From assembly GCA_964453665.1 (NCBI GenBank), contig CAYVQT010000032.1, forward strand, positions 1 through 38,449: a DNA stretch of 38,449 nt, given 5' to 3'. This stretch comes from DAOUTY01 sp964453665 (GTDB taxonomy: Bacteria > Chloroflexota > Dehalococcoidia > SZUA-161). The position numbers were made by a program, and so were the translations under genes. Of this stretch, positions 1-8,477 are shown in pieces; positions within the stretch are counted from its first letter, which is position 1, and each line of letters opens with the position of its first letter. The notes below the pieces were generated by a model. It was not told the origin of the DNA. It saw only the letters and a program-made list of their open reading frames with translations, and made no database searches.

Positions 1-84
1 AAGTTTATCGCCTGATAAGGGTAAATTCTTAAAAGTCGTCTTTTTCAGCGATCTCGAAATATTAAGCAATATAAAAAAACAGCG

Positions 85-1128
85 TTACAGCAGGGCGGCT
101 TTCATCCAGTCAACCAGAGTTTCAACCACCTCTTCGGCAACAGGCCCCCGGTCTTCATAGTAGAGATCCAAACTGGGCTCGCCCGAAGTCGGGCGGAAAA
201 CGTGGTCCAGGTCGGTAAAAAGGACCAGTTCCACCTCCTTGTTCCCCCCCTCCTCGAAGGCCTCTTTCAGCACCTCCGCTTCCTCGGGTATCACCGAGAA
301 CAGGTCCTTATCCCCTTGCAAGATAAGCGCAGGGCAGCTTATATCACCTGCATAGTCGGCACCAGCTATGTCCATGATCGCCTTTAAAAATTCCAGATCG
401 GAGCGCGTAGGCTCAAAGTACATAGCAGGATCAAGCTCACCTGAGCGAAGATGCGCGTATATCGCTCTCTGCTCGGCCACAATATCGGCGATCACGGTCT
501 CATTCGCTCCCTGTAGCGTCATCAGCCCTTCTATCTGCTCAATGATGACCTCGCTGTACATTCTTGCCGGGGTAGCCATGACACATATGGCTGCTATGTC
601 AGCATTCCCGGCAGCTTCCATCAGAGCCCACAGACCTCCCAGGCTGTGACCAACCAGCGCTATGCGGTCCGGATCTACTGTAGTATTTCCACTGAGAAAT
701 TCGACGGCCGCTTCAAGATCCCTGAGAGAGGGCTCCGGGAAATCGCCTCCATCCCCAGTGCTATTCCCGATGCCCCTCTTGTCATAGCGGAGCGTGACTA
801 TTCCTTCCCGTGACAGAGCTTCGGCGATATCCCGATACGTGGAGTCCACGGCGAGGACAGGCTGTCCTGCCTGAAGCAACGCTTCGACCCTCCTGGCATC
901 TTCATCCCCGTTGCGGTCCCACGGCCCGCTGCCTCCAAGAACTATCACCGCAGGGAAGGGCCCGTCTCCCTCAGGAACGAGCAGAGTGCCGGCGAGCTCG
1001 GAGTCCCCGGTCTGAAAGGACACTTCCGTCTCAACAAAATCGCCGGTAATCTGCGACCCGCACCCACCGAGCACGAGCAACACCAGCAACCCGACGATCA
1101 AGTAGGGAAATACCCTGGTCGATATCAT
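85..1128 (-). CDS. alpha/beta hydrolase lipoprotein
   Basis: A 347-residue serine hydrolase of the alpha/beta fold, probably an esterase or acyl-peptidase-like enzyme anchored to the outer face of the membrane. The N-terminus is a lipoprotein signal: a charged start, a Leu/Val-rich core and the lipobox LGGC with Cys23 as the lipidated residue. The nucleophile elbow GHSLGG places Ser162, a GDKD segment near residue 272 supplies the likely acid (Asp273 or Asp275), and His309 in DLDH completes the triad. An oxyanion-type GGSGPWDRNG segment lies near residue 65. The arrangement resembles the DLH/S9-like hydrolases found as lipoproteins in many bacteria. It is transcribed away from the crotonase gene. 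Substrate cannot be read from the sequence. Confidence 0.85.
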   Translation of the reverse strand: MISTRVFPYLIVGLLVLLVLGGCGSQITGDFVETEVSFQTGDSELAGTLLVPEGDGPFPAVIVLGGSGPWDRNGDEDARRVEALLQAGQPVLAVDSTYRDIAEALSREGIVTLRYDKRGIGNSTGDGGDFPEPSLRDLEAAVEFLSGNTTVDPDRIALVGHSLGGLWALMEAAGNADIAAICVMATPARMYSEVIIEQIEGLMTLQGANETVIADIVAEQRAIYAHLRSGELDPAMYFEPTRSDLEFLKAIMDIAGADYAGDISCPALILQGDKDLFSVIPEEAEVLKEAFEEGGNKEVELVLFTDLDHVFRPTSGEPSLDLYYEDRGPVAEEVVETLVDWMKAALL

Positions 1129-1302
1129 GTTCCTTACTCCTCTCCCCGTATTACACTTTCCAATATGAGCTGCCCGAACCGGACAGCCCTCTTTAATATT
1201 CTAGGCTCGAAGCCTGCTAAAGTCCAGCTACGTTCCTTGACCACCGCGGCGGCCATCTATATAATCGAAGCCGAATCGAGAGGGAACCGGGGAAGTGAGA
1301 AC

Positions 1303-2115
1303 ATGAGCGAAAGAAGCCGGAAACCGGCAAGGCAATCCAAGCGTAAAACGGACTATGAGACGATTCTCTTCGAAGTTAAGGGCCCGGTGGCTACCATAAC
1401 CATGAACCGTCCCGATAAGCTCAACGCCTGCAACGTGAAGATGTTCCGGGAGATCGATAACGTCCTGTCGTTGGTGGAGGTTGACGAAGGGATAAAGGTC
1501 GTCGTAATCACCGGAGCGGGTGACCGGGCTTTCAGCGCCGGTGTGGACTTCGACGAGCTGGACTTCAAAGATTTAAAGGGCTCGTCGGGCTTTGTTGAAA
1601 CCGACGCCAGGACCTTCCGCCATATTGAGAACATCCCGCAGCCGGTTATCGCCGCCGTAAATGGCTACGCCTATGGATACGGCTGCAAGATCGCCATAGT
1701 GAGCGACATCGCTATCGCCTCAGAGAAGGCCCGGTTCGGCCTCCAGGGGATAAGGGTGGGCGCCGTCCATGTCATCACACTGGGAAGGGGACGGAGCGTC
1801 CTGGGGAGGAACAGGCTCGGCTATCTGCTGCTCTCCGGAGACACTATTGACGCGCAAAAAGCGGAGGACTGGGGATTAGTGGCCAGGGTAGTCCCGCACG
1901 ACAGGCTCATGACCGAGGTCGAGAATCTGGCCGAGGCCATCGCCTCCTACCCTATCTTCAGCGTCCGTGCCATAAAGAGAATGCTCCACAGGGGCTGTGA
2001 TGACGACTACCGGTGGGAGGACCTGCTCACCCCCGGGCTCCTGCTGATGGACGACCTCAAGGAGGGCCGAAGGGCTTTTAAGGAGAAACGCAAGCCCAAA
2101 TTCAGGGGCAGATAG
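1303..2115 (+). CDS. crotonase-fold (enoyl-CoA hydratase/isomerase family) protein
   Basis: A 270-residue crotonase-superfamily protein. The open frame extends upstream to 1165, but the ATG at 1303 is preferred because it follows a GGGGAAGTGAG purine stretch and gives the usual family length. The family oxyanion-hole segment AFSAGVDF (residues 76-83) and the NGYAYGYGC segment (120-128) are clear, and the LLLSGDTIDAQKA...GLVARVV region is typical of the fold. Positions equal to the two catalytic glutamates of classical hydratases are Lys129 and Gly149, so ordinary enoyl-CoA hydration is doubtful. The family also includes isomerases, hydrolases and decarboxylases. The next gene, an SDR, begins 9 bases after the stop, suggesting a two-gene acyl-CoA operon. 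Confidence 0.85.
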   Translation: MSERSRKPARQSKRKTDYETILFEVKGPVATITMNRPDKLNACNVKMFREIDNVLSLVEVDEGIKVVVITGAGDRAFSAGVDFDELDFKDLKGSSGFVETDARTFRHIENIPQPVIAAVNGYAYGYGCKIAIVSDIAIASEKARFGLQGIRVGAVHVITLGRGRSVLGRNRLGYLLLSGDTIDAQKAEDWGLVARVVPHDRLMTEVENLAEAIASYPIFSVRAIKRMLHRGCDDDYRWEDLLTPGLLLMDDLKEGRRAFKEKRKPKFRGR

Positions 2116-2124
2116 GAGAGAGAA

Positions 2125-2886
2125 ATAGATATTTTCGACCTTACAGGGAAGGTAGCCGTCGTCACCGGCGGTGGGACCGGCCTGGGGGAGGCAGCTGCCA
2201 GGGCACTGGCGGAGGCGGGCGCTTCGCTCGTGCTCTGCGGACGGAGGCAGGAACCGTTGGAGAAGGTTGCCTCGGAGATTCAATCCACTGGGGGCAGGGC
2301 GCTGCCAATCAGGATGGATGTCTCCCGCAAAGAAGACGTGGAGTCCATGGCGTCGGAGGCGCTGAGCGCTTATGGACAGGTTGACATCCTGGTGAACAAT
2401 GCGGGCATCAATATAGTGAAGCCGTTCCTGAAGCTGACCGAGGAGGAGTGGGACAGCGTGCTGAACACCAACCTGAAAGGGTGCTTCTACTGCTGTCAGG
2501 CCATAGGGAAAGGCATGGTGGAGAGAAAAGCGGGCAGCATTATAAACATGGTCTCGGTGTTCGGTCTCACCGGCTTCATGAATATCTCCCCCTATATAGC
2601 GAGCAAAGGCGCGGTTGTCCAGCTCACCAAGGCCCTGGCGGTGGAGTGGGCCAGGCATAATGTCAGAGTTAACGCCATCGCCCCGTCTTACATCCGAACA
2701 GACATGACCAGGCGCGATATCGAGTCCGACGAAAGGATTCTCCAGTTCAACCTGAGCAAGATACCGATGCGCAGGGGCGGCGAGCCCGGCGAACTGGCAG
2801 GGGTAATGGTCTTCCTGGCATCCGATGCGTCAAGCTTCATCACCGGCGAGACCATAGCCGTGGACGGAGGCTGGCTTGCCTGGTGA
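2125..2886 (+). CDS. short-chain dehydrogenase/reductase (SDR), apparent AUA start
   Basis: A classical SDR of about 253 residues, probably an NAD(P)-dependent 3-hydroxyacyl or alcohol dehydrogenase. The Rossmann motif TGGGTGLG is at residues 14-21, NNAG at 91-94, the catalytic Ser at about 144, and Tyr157-x3-Lys161 in YIASK. The C-terminus ends VDGGWLAW as is usual for FabG-like proteins. The first ordinary start codon in frame is a GTG at 2230, inside the cofactor-binding domain, so it cannot be the real start. In-frame sequence reads back to ATA at 2125, preceded by AGGAG at 2114-2118, giving IDIFDLTGKV, where M would be expected. The start is therefore a rare AUA codon or a single-base ATG error. 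It follows the crotonase gene directly and is in the same frame. Confidence 0.85.
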   Translation: MDIFDLTGKVAVVTGGGTGLGEAAARALAEAGASLVLCGRRQEPLEKVASEIQSTGGRALPIRMDVSRKEDVESMASEALSAYGQVDILVNNAGINIVKPFLKLTEEEWDSVLNTNLKGCFYCCQAIGKGMVERKAGSIINMVSVFGLTGFMNISPYIASKGAVVQLTKALAVEWARHNVRVNAIAPSYIRTDMTRRDIESDERILQFNLSKIPMRRGGEPGELAGVMVFLASDASSFITGETIAVDGGWLAW

Positions 2887-2920
2887 ATGACGCCGGGCTG
2901 GCCACAATCAATAAAGACCG

Positions 2921-4975
2921 CTAGATTTTATGGCCTGTGAGGAAACCGGAGGCAGTGGCTTCCAGTAGCTTGCCGGGCTCAGCGCAGTCGCCGATAGAAT
3001 AAACGACGGGGCCTCTCCCCGAAAATTCCTCTGCCAGCCCGGTATCGGGCTTGAGTCCACCCGCCAAGATTATAGTATCTGCTTCGATGAAATCCGTTGA
3101 ACCCGCCTTATTTATCCTCACGCCCCTGTCTGTTATCTCCGTCACGCTGGCCCCGGTCTCCAGCCTGGCACCGGCCTCCCTCAACTGCCTCATCCAGACC
3201 CATCTGTGAACCAGGCCAACATCGGCCCCGATGCGTTTCGACTCTTCGATAACAGAGACTTTCTTGCCCCGCCCCACCAGGGTCACCGCGAGCTCGCAAC
3301 CGGCGAAGCTACCGCCTACTATGGCGACCCGCTTCCCGAAGGGGAAACCAAACCTCAGCATCCACCTGATCAGTTCGGGCTTATATACGAACCGCACGAA
3401 CATAGCGCCGAGGCGGGACATCAACCTCTGCCCGAATCCCCCCTTGTTAACAGCACGGCCGGCCAGGAGCCCTTTCATGTCACGATGGTCGAGCACATTG
3501 GCTCCGCTGCCGCCGGGCACCTCCAGGACCGGAGCCATACCCCCGGATGCCAGGACGACGACATCCGGCTTGATCTCGTCGAGAAGAGCCGGGGTTACAT
3601 CGGTGCTCAGCCTCAGCTCGACAGGAAGCTTCCTGACCTGCCTTTCCAGATACTTGACCACATTGCCCATCCTGCGGTTGGTTATTGCGGCCAGGACTAA
3701 GCTCCCGCCGAGCCTGGGCCCACGTTCACAGAGCGTAACCTCATGACCTCTCAGGGCAGCTATCATCGCCGCCTCAATACCGGCCGGGCCGCCCCCGATA
3801 ACAAGCACACGCTTGCGCTCCGTCGCAGCCGTTTCCGCCGGGTATTCCAACTCCCGGCTCAGCCTGGCGTTGACGCTGCAATAGATCGGAGGCGCATCCG
3901 AATCCTCGATGCAGTGGCAGCAGTTCATACACGGCCTGATATCGGCAAGGCGCCCCTCTCTCGCCTTGTTCGGCAGCTCCGGGTCTGCCAGCAGCGCCCG
4001 CGCCATGTAGACCATGTCGGCCTTGCCTCCAGCCAGCATCTTCTCCGCAACCACTACATCCTGGATTTGAGTGCCCGCCGCCACGGGGATGCCCACCGCC
4101 TTCCTGACCACCCCAGCCATATAGGCCCAGGCCCCCTGGGGGACGTCCGTCTGTATTATCGGAAACGGGGCGTTATGCCAGCCGGACATTACGTCGATCT
4201 CATGAATACCGGCCATCTCCAGTATCTGAGCCATCCTCGCCGTGTCCTCAATGGTATAGCCTCCATCGAGCAAATCCGACCCGCTGAGCCGGCAGGTATA
4301 TGTGAAATCCGACCCCGCCTTCTTTTTTATACTTTCGATTATTTCGAGCAGAAACTGCATCCTGTTCTCAAAACTGCCGCCGTACTCGTCCGTTCTCCTG
4401 TTTGTCAGAGGGGACAGAAACTGGGCTATGATATAGCCCACGCTGGCTATCACCTCGACAGCGTCGAAGCCGGCTTCACGCGCCCTCTGCGCCCCGTCAC
4501 CGTAGGCCTTCACTATCTTGCGTATTTCGTCTTGGGAAAGCGCTCGCGGCATGGTGGGCTCCAGCGGCCCCCCCAGGCGAAAAGGGGTGCCGGGACGCCC
4601 CGAGAGGGAGACCCCCGACGGCCCCACCACCTCAACCGGGCCATCGCCGAATGCCCAGCAATAGCCAACGCCTAGCTGCGCATATGTTTTAGCCCCGTTG
4701 GCGTGAATGGCCTCCGTCAATTGCTTCAGTCCCTTGATAAAGCGGTCATCATGCAAGCCCAGCATGGGATCCTGCATCAGCCTGGTGGGGGTACAGCTCA
4801 CGCCGATAATGGCCACGCCGCCCTTCGCCTTCTCGGTGTAGAAGGCCTTTAAACGGCTTACTACCACCTCTTCGGATTCCGGCGGCATCACGGCCATAGC
4901 CGGCATCTTTATCCTGTTCTTCAATTCCAGGTTGCCCACACGAATGGGCTCAAACAGTCTTTTCAATCCTGCCAT
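2921..4975 (-). CDS. FadH-like NADH:flavin oxidoreductase (old yellow enzyme family, FMN/4Fe-4S/FAD)
   Basis: A 684-residue multidomain flavoenzyme close in length and layout to 2,4-dienoyl-CoA reductase FadH and to trimethylamine dehydrogenase. Residues about 1-360 form the FMN-binding TIM barrel (FEPIRVGNLELKNRI at the start, QFLSPLTNRRTDEYGGSFENR in the middle). Next comes a [4Fe-4S] ligand group of the form C-x2-C-C-x-C-x10-C (CMNCCHCIEDSDAPPIYC), then an FAD domain with VIGGGPAGIEAA and an NAD domain with VAIVGGSFAGCE. FadH active-site landmarks are partly kept: the SxGY tyrosine and the GWH histidine are present, but the residue equal to the FadH glutamate is Val. The gene is convergent with the crotonase/SDR pair, consistent with a shared role in unsaturated acyl-CoA reduction. 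Exact substrate is not known. Confidence 0.88.
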   Translation of the reverse strand: MAGLKRLFEPIRVGNLELKNRIKMPAMAVMPPESEEVVVSRLKAFYTEKAKGGVAIIGVSCTPTRLMQDPMLGLHDDRFIKGLKQLTEAIHANGAKTYAQLGVGYCWAFGDGPVEVVGPSGVSLSGRPGTPFRLGGPLEPTMPRALSQDEIRKIVKAYGDGAQRAREAGFDAVEVIASVGYIIAQFLSPLTNRRTDEYGGSFENRMQFLLEIIESIKKKAGSDFTYTCRLSGSDLLDGGYTIEDTARMAQILEMAGIHEIDVMSGWHNAPFPIIQTDVPQGAWAYMAGVVRKAVGIPVAAGTQIQDVVVAEKMLAGGKADMVYMARALLADPELPNKAREGRLADIRPCMNCCHCIEDSDAPPIYCSVNARLSRELEYPAETAATERKRVLVIGGGPAGIEAAMIAALRGHEVTLCERGPRLGGSLVLAAITNRRMGNVVKYLERQVRKLPVELRLSTDVTPALLDEIKPDVVVLASGGMAPVLEVPGGSGANVLDHRDMKGLLAGRAVNKGGFGQRLMSRLGAMFVRFVYKPELIRWMLRFGFPFGKRVAIVGGSFAGCELAVTLVGRGKKVSVIEESKRIGADVGLVHRWVWMRQLREAGARLETGASVTEITDRGVRINKAGSTDFIEADTIILAGGLKPDTGLAEEFSGRGPVVYSIGDCAEPGKLLEATASGFLTGHKI

Positions 4976-4992
4976 CGATACCTCCCGACAAC

Positions 4993-5014
4993 GGGGCGGT
5001 TCGCGAACCGCCCC
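4993..5014. repeat. perfect palindrome, dispersed-repeat type
   Basis: An uninterrupted 22-base perfect palindrome with 11-base arms (GGGGCGGTTCG and its complement), flanked by CTAC on the right. It sits just upstream of the FadH-like gene. It could form a cruciform or RNA hairpin. Elements of this form are commonly found as dispersed intergenic repeats. Only one copy is seen in this window. Confidence 0.6.
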
Positions 5015-5177
5015 TACTAATTGCCTGACGTTAAATGGTTGCCCATGCCCTACAGCCCGCTCACCATTTTAGGCCTGCGTACTCCCAAAGTCCAGTTGAA
5101 CGGCGCACCAATCCCGGATTGACACCCAGCCCGGGCTATTCTATGCTACCTGTACCCGGCAGGAGGTCCTGAAGAAT

Positions 5178-5633
5178 ATGGCGAACATCAGACTGGCGAC
5201 CGAGGATGACATTCCCCGCATTCTGGAACTATACCATGAACTAACCATACACCTGTCCCAGGTTGAGATGAGTCTCAGCCCCTCGCCGGACGGTGTCCGC
5301 GAGGTTTTCGCTGAGATCTGCGCCGATCCCAGGCATGAACTCTTCGTCGCCGAAGACGGGGGTGAGGTCGTGGGCACCGTAGTGCTGCTCATCGTACCCA
5401 ACCTCTCACACAGCGCCACCCCTTGGGCTCTCGTGGAGAACCTCGTGGTCGGCGAAAAATACCGGCGCGGAGGCTGCGGCAGGATGCTCCTGGAGCACGT
5501 CATCGCCCGGGCCAGAGGGAAAGGGTGCCACAGGATCGAGCTGTGCAGTGACCTGAGGCGCAAGGAAGCGCACCAGTTGTACCGCTCGGTCGGCTTCGAA
5601 GCATCGGCCCACGGCTTTCGCATCTATTTCTAA
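5178..5633 (+). CDS. GNAT family N-acetyltransferase
   Basis: A 151-residue single-domain GNAT protein that transfers an acetyl group from acetyl-CoA to an unknown amine. It opens with the family pattern IRLATEDDIPRILELY, carries the beta4 segment EVVGTVVLLIVP, and has the acetyl-CoA pyrophosphate loop RRGGCGRMLL near residues 95-104, followed by the C-terminal HQLYRSVGFEASAHGF. A strong ribosome site AGGAGGT lies at 5161-5167, ten bases before the ATG. No neighbour indicates the acceptor. Confidence 0.88.
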   Translation: MANIRLATEDDIPRILELYHELTIHLSQVEMSLSPSPDGVREVFAEICADPRHELFVAEDGGEVVGTVVLLIVPNLSHSATPWALVENLVVGEKYRRGGCGRMLLEHVIARARGKGCHRIELCSDLRRKEAHQLYRSVGFEASAHGFRIYF

Positions 5634-5819
5634 CAGCCGGAGCTATACGACATCATCAGCAAGACCCTGCCACTTTCGTCGGTATCTTCTATTATGAGTC
5701 AATTCGGATGAAAAACGGTTGATGTCAGTCGGTGATTTTGGAGCAGGGTTAACATCCAGAGGTCGAGGTCGTTGATTACGCCGGCGCCTGCGGAGTCCGG
5801 GTAATTCCTGGTCACCCTG

Positions 5820-5844
5820 CCCCTCTCCCGTCAAGGGAGAGGGG
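5820..5844. repeat. palindromic repeat, copy 1
   Basis: Inverted repeat with arms CCCCTCTCCC (5820-5829) and GGGAGAGGGG (5835-5844) around the loop GTCAA. An almost identical copy with the same loop is at 19390-19413. It ends exactly where the open remnant of a membrane protein begins, which suggests that the element marks a rearrangement or truncation point. Confidence 0.75.
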
Positions 5845-6037
5845 CTATCCAATTGCCGGCGTACTGCCCTATATGGCCCCGTTCGTATTGCTGACGCTGC
5901 CTCTCGGCCTTGCGGTGATCGCCGGCGCGCGCAAGTACTACGATCAGATAGAGAACCTGATACCGGTCACGGCCAAGAACGCCCAACTCACGCCTCTGCT
6001 GCCCCTGCTTATGGTGATCGGCATCTTCGCCAGTTGA
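5843..6037 (+). pseudogene. 3' remnant of an integral-membrane protein gene, UbiA-prenyltransferase-like
   Basis: Sequence from the end of the palindrome to the TGA at 6035 reads without interruption as about 64 residues with two hydrophobic segments (LPYMAPFVLLTLPLGLAVI and LTPLLPLLMVIGIFAS) joined by a polar GARKYYDQIENLIPVTAK loop. This looks like the last two helices of a UbiA/MenA-type prenyltransferase. No start codon with a ribosome site precedes it, and sequence upstream of the palindrome does not continue the fold. I infer a gene truncated at its 5' end by the repeat or by a deletion. Family assignment is by general resemblance only. Confidence 0.4.
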
Positions 6038-6047
6038 AGCCGCTCGC

Positions 6048-8477
6048 CTAACCGCCCTCCCCAAGAAGTTTGGGAAGGTAGGTATTCACCGTATTCGCCG
6101 AGATGGCGAAGCCTATGCCCTCGACGCCAACACTAACCAACTTGGCCGCGACCACGCCGATGACGTCGCCCTGCAGGTTGAGAAGAGGGCCGCCGCTGTT
6201 GCCCATGTTGACCGCGGAGTCTGTTTGAACAAACGTGATATTAGTCCCACCGTCGTACTCAATGCTAGACACAAAGCCGCTGGTGATCGAGGCCTTCTTC
6301 TTGTCGAGAGGGTATCCGAGAATAAGCACCTGCTCGCCCAGGTCAATGGTACTCATGTCACCGAACTCCAGGTATGGGACGTCCGAGACATCTATCTTAA
6401 TGAGGGCCAGGTCACGCTCCTTGTCTCTAGCCTCCACAACGCCTTCGTAACTCACAGAATGGCCTTCGACGGCGACGGTGATTTCCTCGGCGTCGCGTAC
6501 AACATGGTTGTTCGTCATGATGAGGCCGTCGCTGTTGATGAAGAAACCGGACCCTGTTCCCAGGTCGGTCTCAATGCGTACTACTGCCGTTCGGGCCTCG
6601 GCCGTCACCTGCTGTACGGTCTTGGGTTTGTGTGTGCTGGCTCCTGGCAAAATCACCGATGCCTCTGTCACGAAGACTCCCCGCTTGCGTGGCGCCCACT
6701 GCGGCCTGTCGTCGTAGAACTCGTTGTCCGTAAGACGCTCGATGTTACCGCCATCCGCGTCCATGATGTACAGTTCACGCGTCTCCTGATCCGCCACATC
6801 GCGGTCGGATGAGAACACAATCTTGGTGCCGTCCAGAGACCAGCAGGGGTGGCAGTCGTCTATTCCGTAGTTGGACGTGAGATTGCGATTACTGCTGCCG
6901 TCTGCGTTTATGACGTAGACATCGTAGTCTCCGTCGTGCTCTGACATGTAGGCGATTTCCTTGCCGTCAGGTGACCACATGGGCCAGGTGTCGTTCATCG
7001 GGCTGGTAGTGAGCCGAGTGGGATTAGAACCATCGGCGCCTATCACATATATGTCTCCGTTTTGACCGTGTGGGGTGAAATCGTATGCCAGCTTCGTGCC
7101 GTCTGGCGACCATTCGGGCGAGTACACGTCTCCATCAGGATCGCTCGTGATCTGCGTCCTATTCCCGCCATCTACATCGATAACGAACAACTGGTAGCTT
7201 TCCATCTCTTCAGACCAGCCGACATAGGCGATGCGACTGCCGTCAGGCGACCAGCTTGGGTTGCTTTCCTCAGCGTCTTCGGTAAGCACGGACATCCACT
7301 CACCGTCGTCATTCATCCCCAGAAGAATGCTCTGGCGCCCCACGTATATGTCGACCACGATAGACCTTCCGTCCGGACTCCAGGACATCTCGAGCTCGTC
7401 TAGCACCGTCTCGGTGATCTGTACTTCATTATGGGTGTCGAGCTCGATCATGTAGATATCGAACTGGTCATCCTTACGGTCGGAGATGAATGCGACGCGG
7501 TCCGGCTCTACAGTCACGCTGGCCGAGCCCGATTGCGTTATGTCGTCCAGAGTAACCTCGACCGTGATCGCTGTGTCGTAGCTCCCCGGGGAATCGCCCG
7601 CAGTGAACAGCCCATTCGTGTCGATGGCGCCAGCCTCCGCCTCCGTGCTCCATTCGAAGTCAAGGCCGGCGATACGGTTGCCATATCGGTCCGCACCCAC
7701 GGCTACGAACTGCTGTGTCATACCCATTCCGATCTCTACGGGGTCGGGGGCGAGAACGACCTGATGCAGCGGCCCGTGGGTGATAGTGAGCGAAGAGTTG
7801 GCAGTGCAGAGCGTGTCCCCTTGCTCGACCGCGACGTTAACCACGTTGCGGTAGCTCCCCGCGACTTCCCCGGCCACGAGCTCGCCCGTATTGGCAAGCG
7901 AGCCTGCGTTGTCGTTGAGAAGCTCCCAGGTCATGTTCCCCGCGACGTCTATGCCCGGCACCTCGTTGCCGTACTCGTCCGCGGATACGCACTGAAGCTG
8001 CATCGTCTTGTCGGCCTCCACTATCAGCGGCGATGGGCGGATGCTCACCGTTGCGACAGAACCCGGGTGCACCTCAATGGATGCGTTCGCCGTCGCGGTC
8101 TGCGGAGGATCGGCGATGCCGGTAGCCGTGAGCGTGACTGTGTGTGTCCCCGAGATAGTGTATTCATGCTGCACCTGTTGGTCCGCGGCGGTAGTGGTCA
8201 TGGTGACACCGTCGCCGAAGTCCCAGAGGAACTCCTGAGCGTTGAGTGAATTGTTGGTGAAGCAAATCGTTAGTGGCACCTGACCGCTGCACGCGCTTGC
8301 CTCGAAATCGGCCTTCGGTAGCGCCTGCTGCTGTTCCCCGCCGCCGCACGCGGCCAGCGGTAGAGCCAGCAAGAGGACTAACAATACTGCAGAAGCACCG
8401 GTGAATAACTTCTTCGGGTTCACTGTGGGCATTCGGCTGTCGAACTTGCGGAATGGGTACCGCCGCATCATTATCAT
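6048..8477 (-). CDS. lipoprotein with PKD, Big-like, TolB-type propeller and HtrA-like protease domains
   Basis: An 809-residue exported fusion protein. Start chosen at the ATG at 8477, since GAGGAGGGAC precedes it. The signal peptide ends in the lipobox LAAC with Cys44. A PKD domain (residues about 55-137, with FLWDFGDG) is followed by two Big/invasin-like Ig domains (about 140-235 and 237-325, each with a YGNxxxG pattern). A six-blade-like PD40/TolB propeller follows (about 326-597, repeated SWSPDGxxIAY and IYVIxADGSN). The C-terminal S1C trypsin-like domain (about 620-809) has His658 in TNNHVV, Asp689 in RDLALIKI and Ser761 in GNSGGP. All three catalytic residues are present, but there is no PDZ domain. 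Presumably a cell-surface protease whose propeller and Ig domains bind substrate or wall. Confidence 0.9.
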   Translation of the reverse strand: MIMMRRYPFRKFDSRMPTVNPKKLFTGASAVLLVLLLALPLAACGGGEQQQALPKADFEASACSGQVPLTICFTNNSLNAQEFLWDFGDGVTMTTTAADQQVQHEYTISGTHTVTLTATGIADPPQTATANASIEVHPGSVATVSIRPSPLIVEADKTMQLQCVSADEYGNEVPGIDVAGNMTWELLNDNAGSLANTGELVAGEVAGSYRNVVNVAVEQGDTLCTANSSLTITHGPLHQVVLAPDPVEIGMGMTQQFVAVGADRYGNRIAGLDFEWSTEAEAGAIDTNGLFTAGDSPGSYDTAITVEVTLDDITQSGSASVTVEPDRVAFISDRKDDQFDIYMIELDTHNEVQITETVLDELEMSWSPDGRSIVVDIYVGRQSILLGMNDDGEWMSVLTEDAEESNPSWSPDGSRIAYVGWSEEMESYQLFVIDVDGGNRTQITSDPDGDVYSPEWSPDGTKLAYDFTPHGQNGDIYVIGADGSNPTRLTTSPMNDTWPMWSPDGKEIAYMSEHDGDYDVYVINADGSSNRNLTSNYGIDDCHPCWSLDGTKIVFSSDRDVADQETRELYIMDADGGNIERLTDNEFYDDRPQWAPRKRGVFVTEASVILPGASTHKPKTVQQVTAEARTAVVRIETDLGTGSGFFINSDGLIMTNNHVVRDAEEITVAVEGHSVSYEGVVEARDKERDLALIKIDVSDVPYLEFGDMSTIDLGEQVLILGYPLDKKKASITSGFVSSIEYDGGTNITFVQTDSAVNMGNSGGPLLNLQGDVIGVVAAKLVSVGVEGIGFAISANTVNTYLPKLLGEGG

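Noticed and set aside
1876..2658. Minus-strand frame of 260 codons opposite the crotonase and SDR genes
   Set aside because: Spans two well-supported genes in antisense; no motif or ribosome site.
3743..4675. Plus-strand frame of 310 codons opposite the FadH-like gene
   Set aside because: Antisense of a well-supported flavoenzyme in GC-rich DNA; product is His/Arg-rich without domains.
7431..8249. Plus-strand frame of 272 codons opposite the protease fusion gene
   Set aside because: Lies within a complete lipoprotein gene on the other strand; no recognisable domain.
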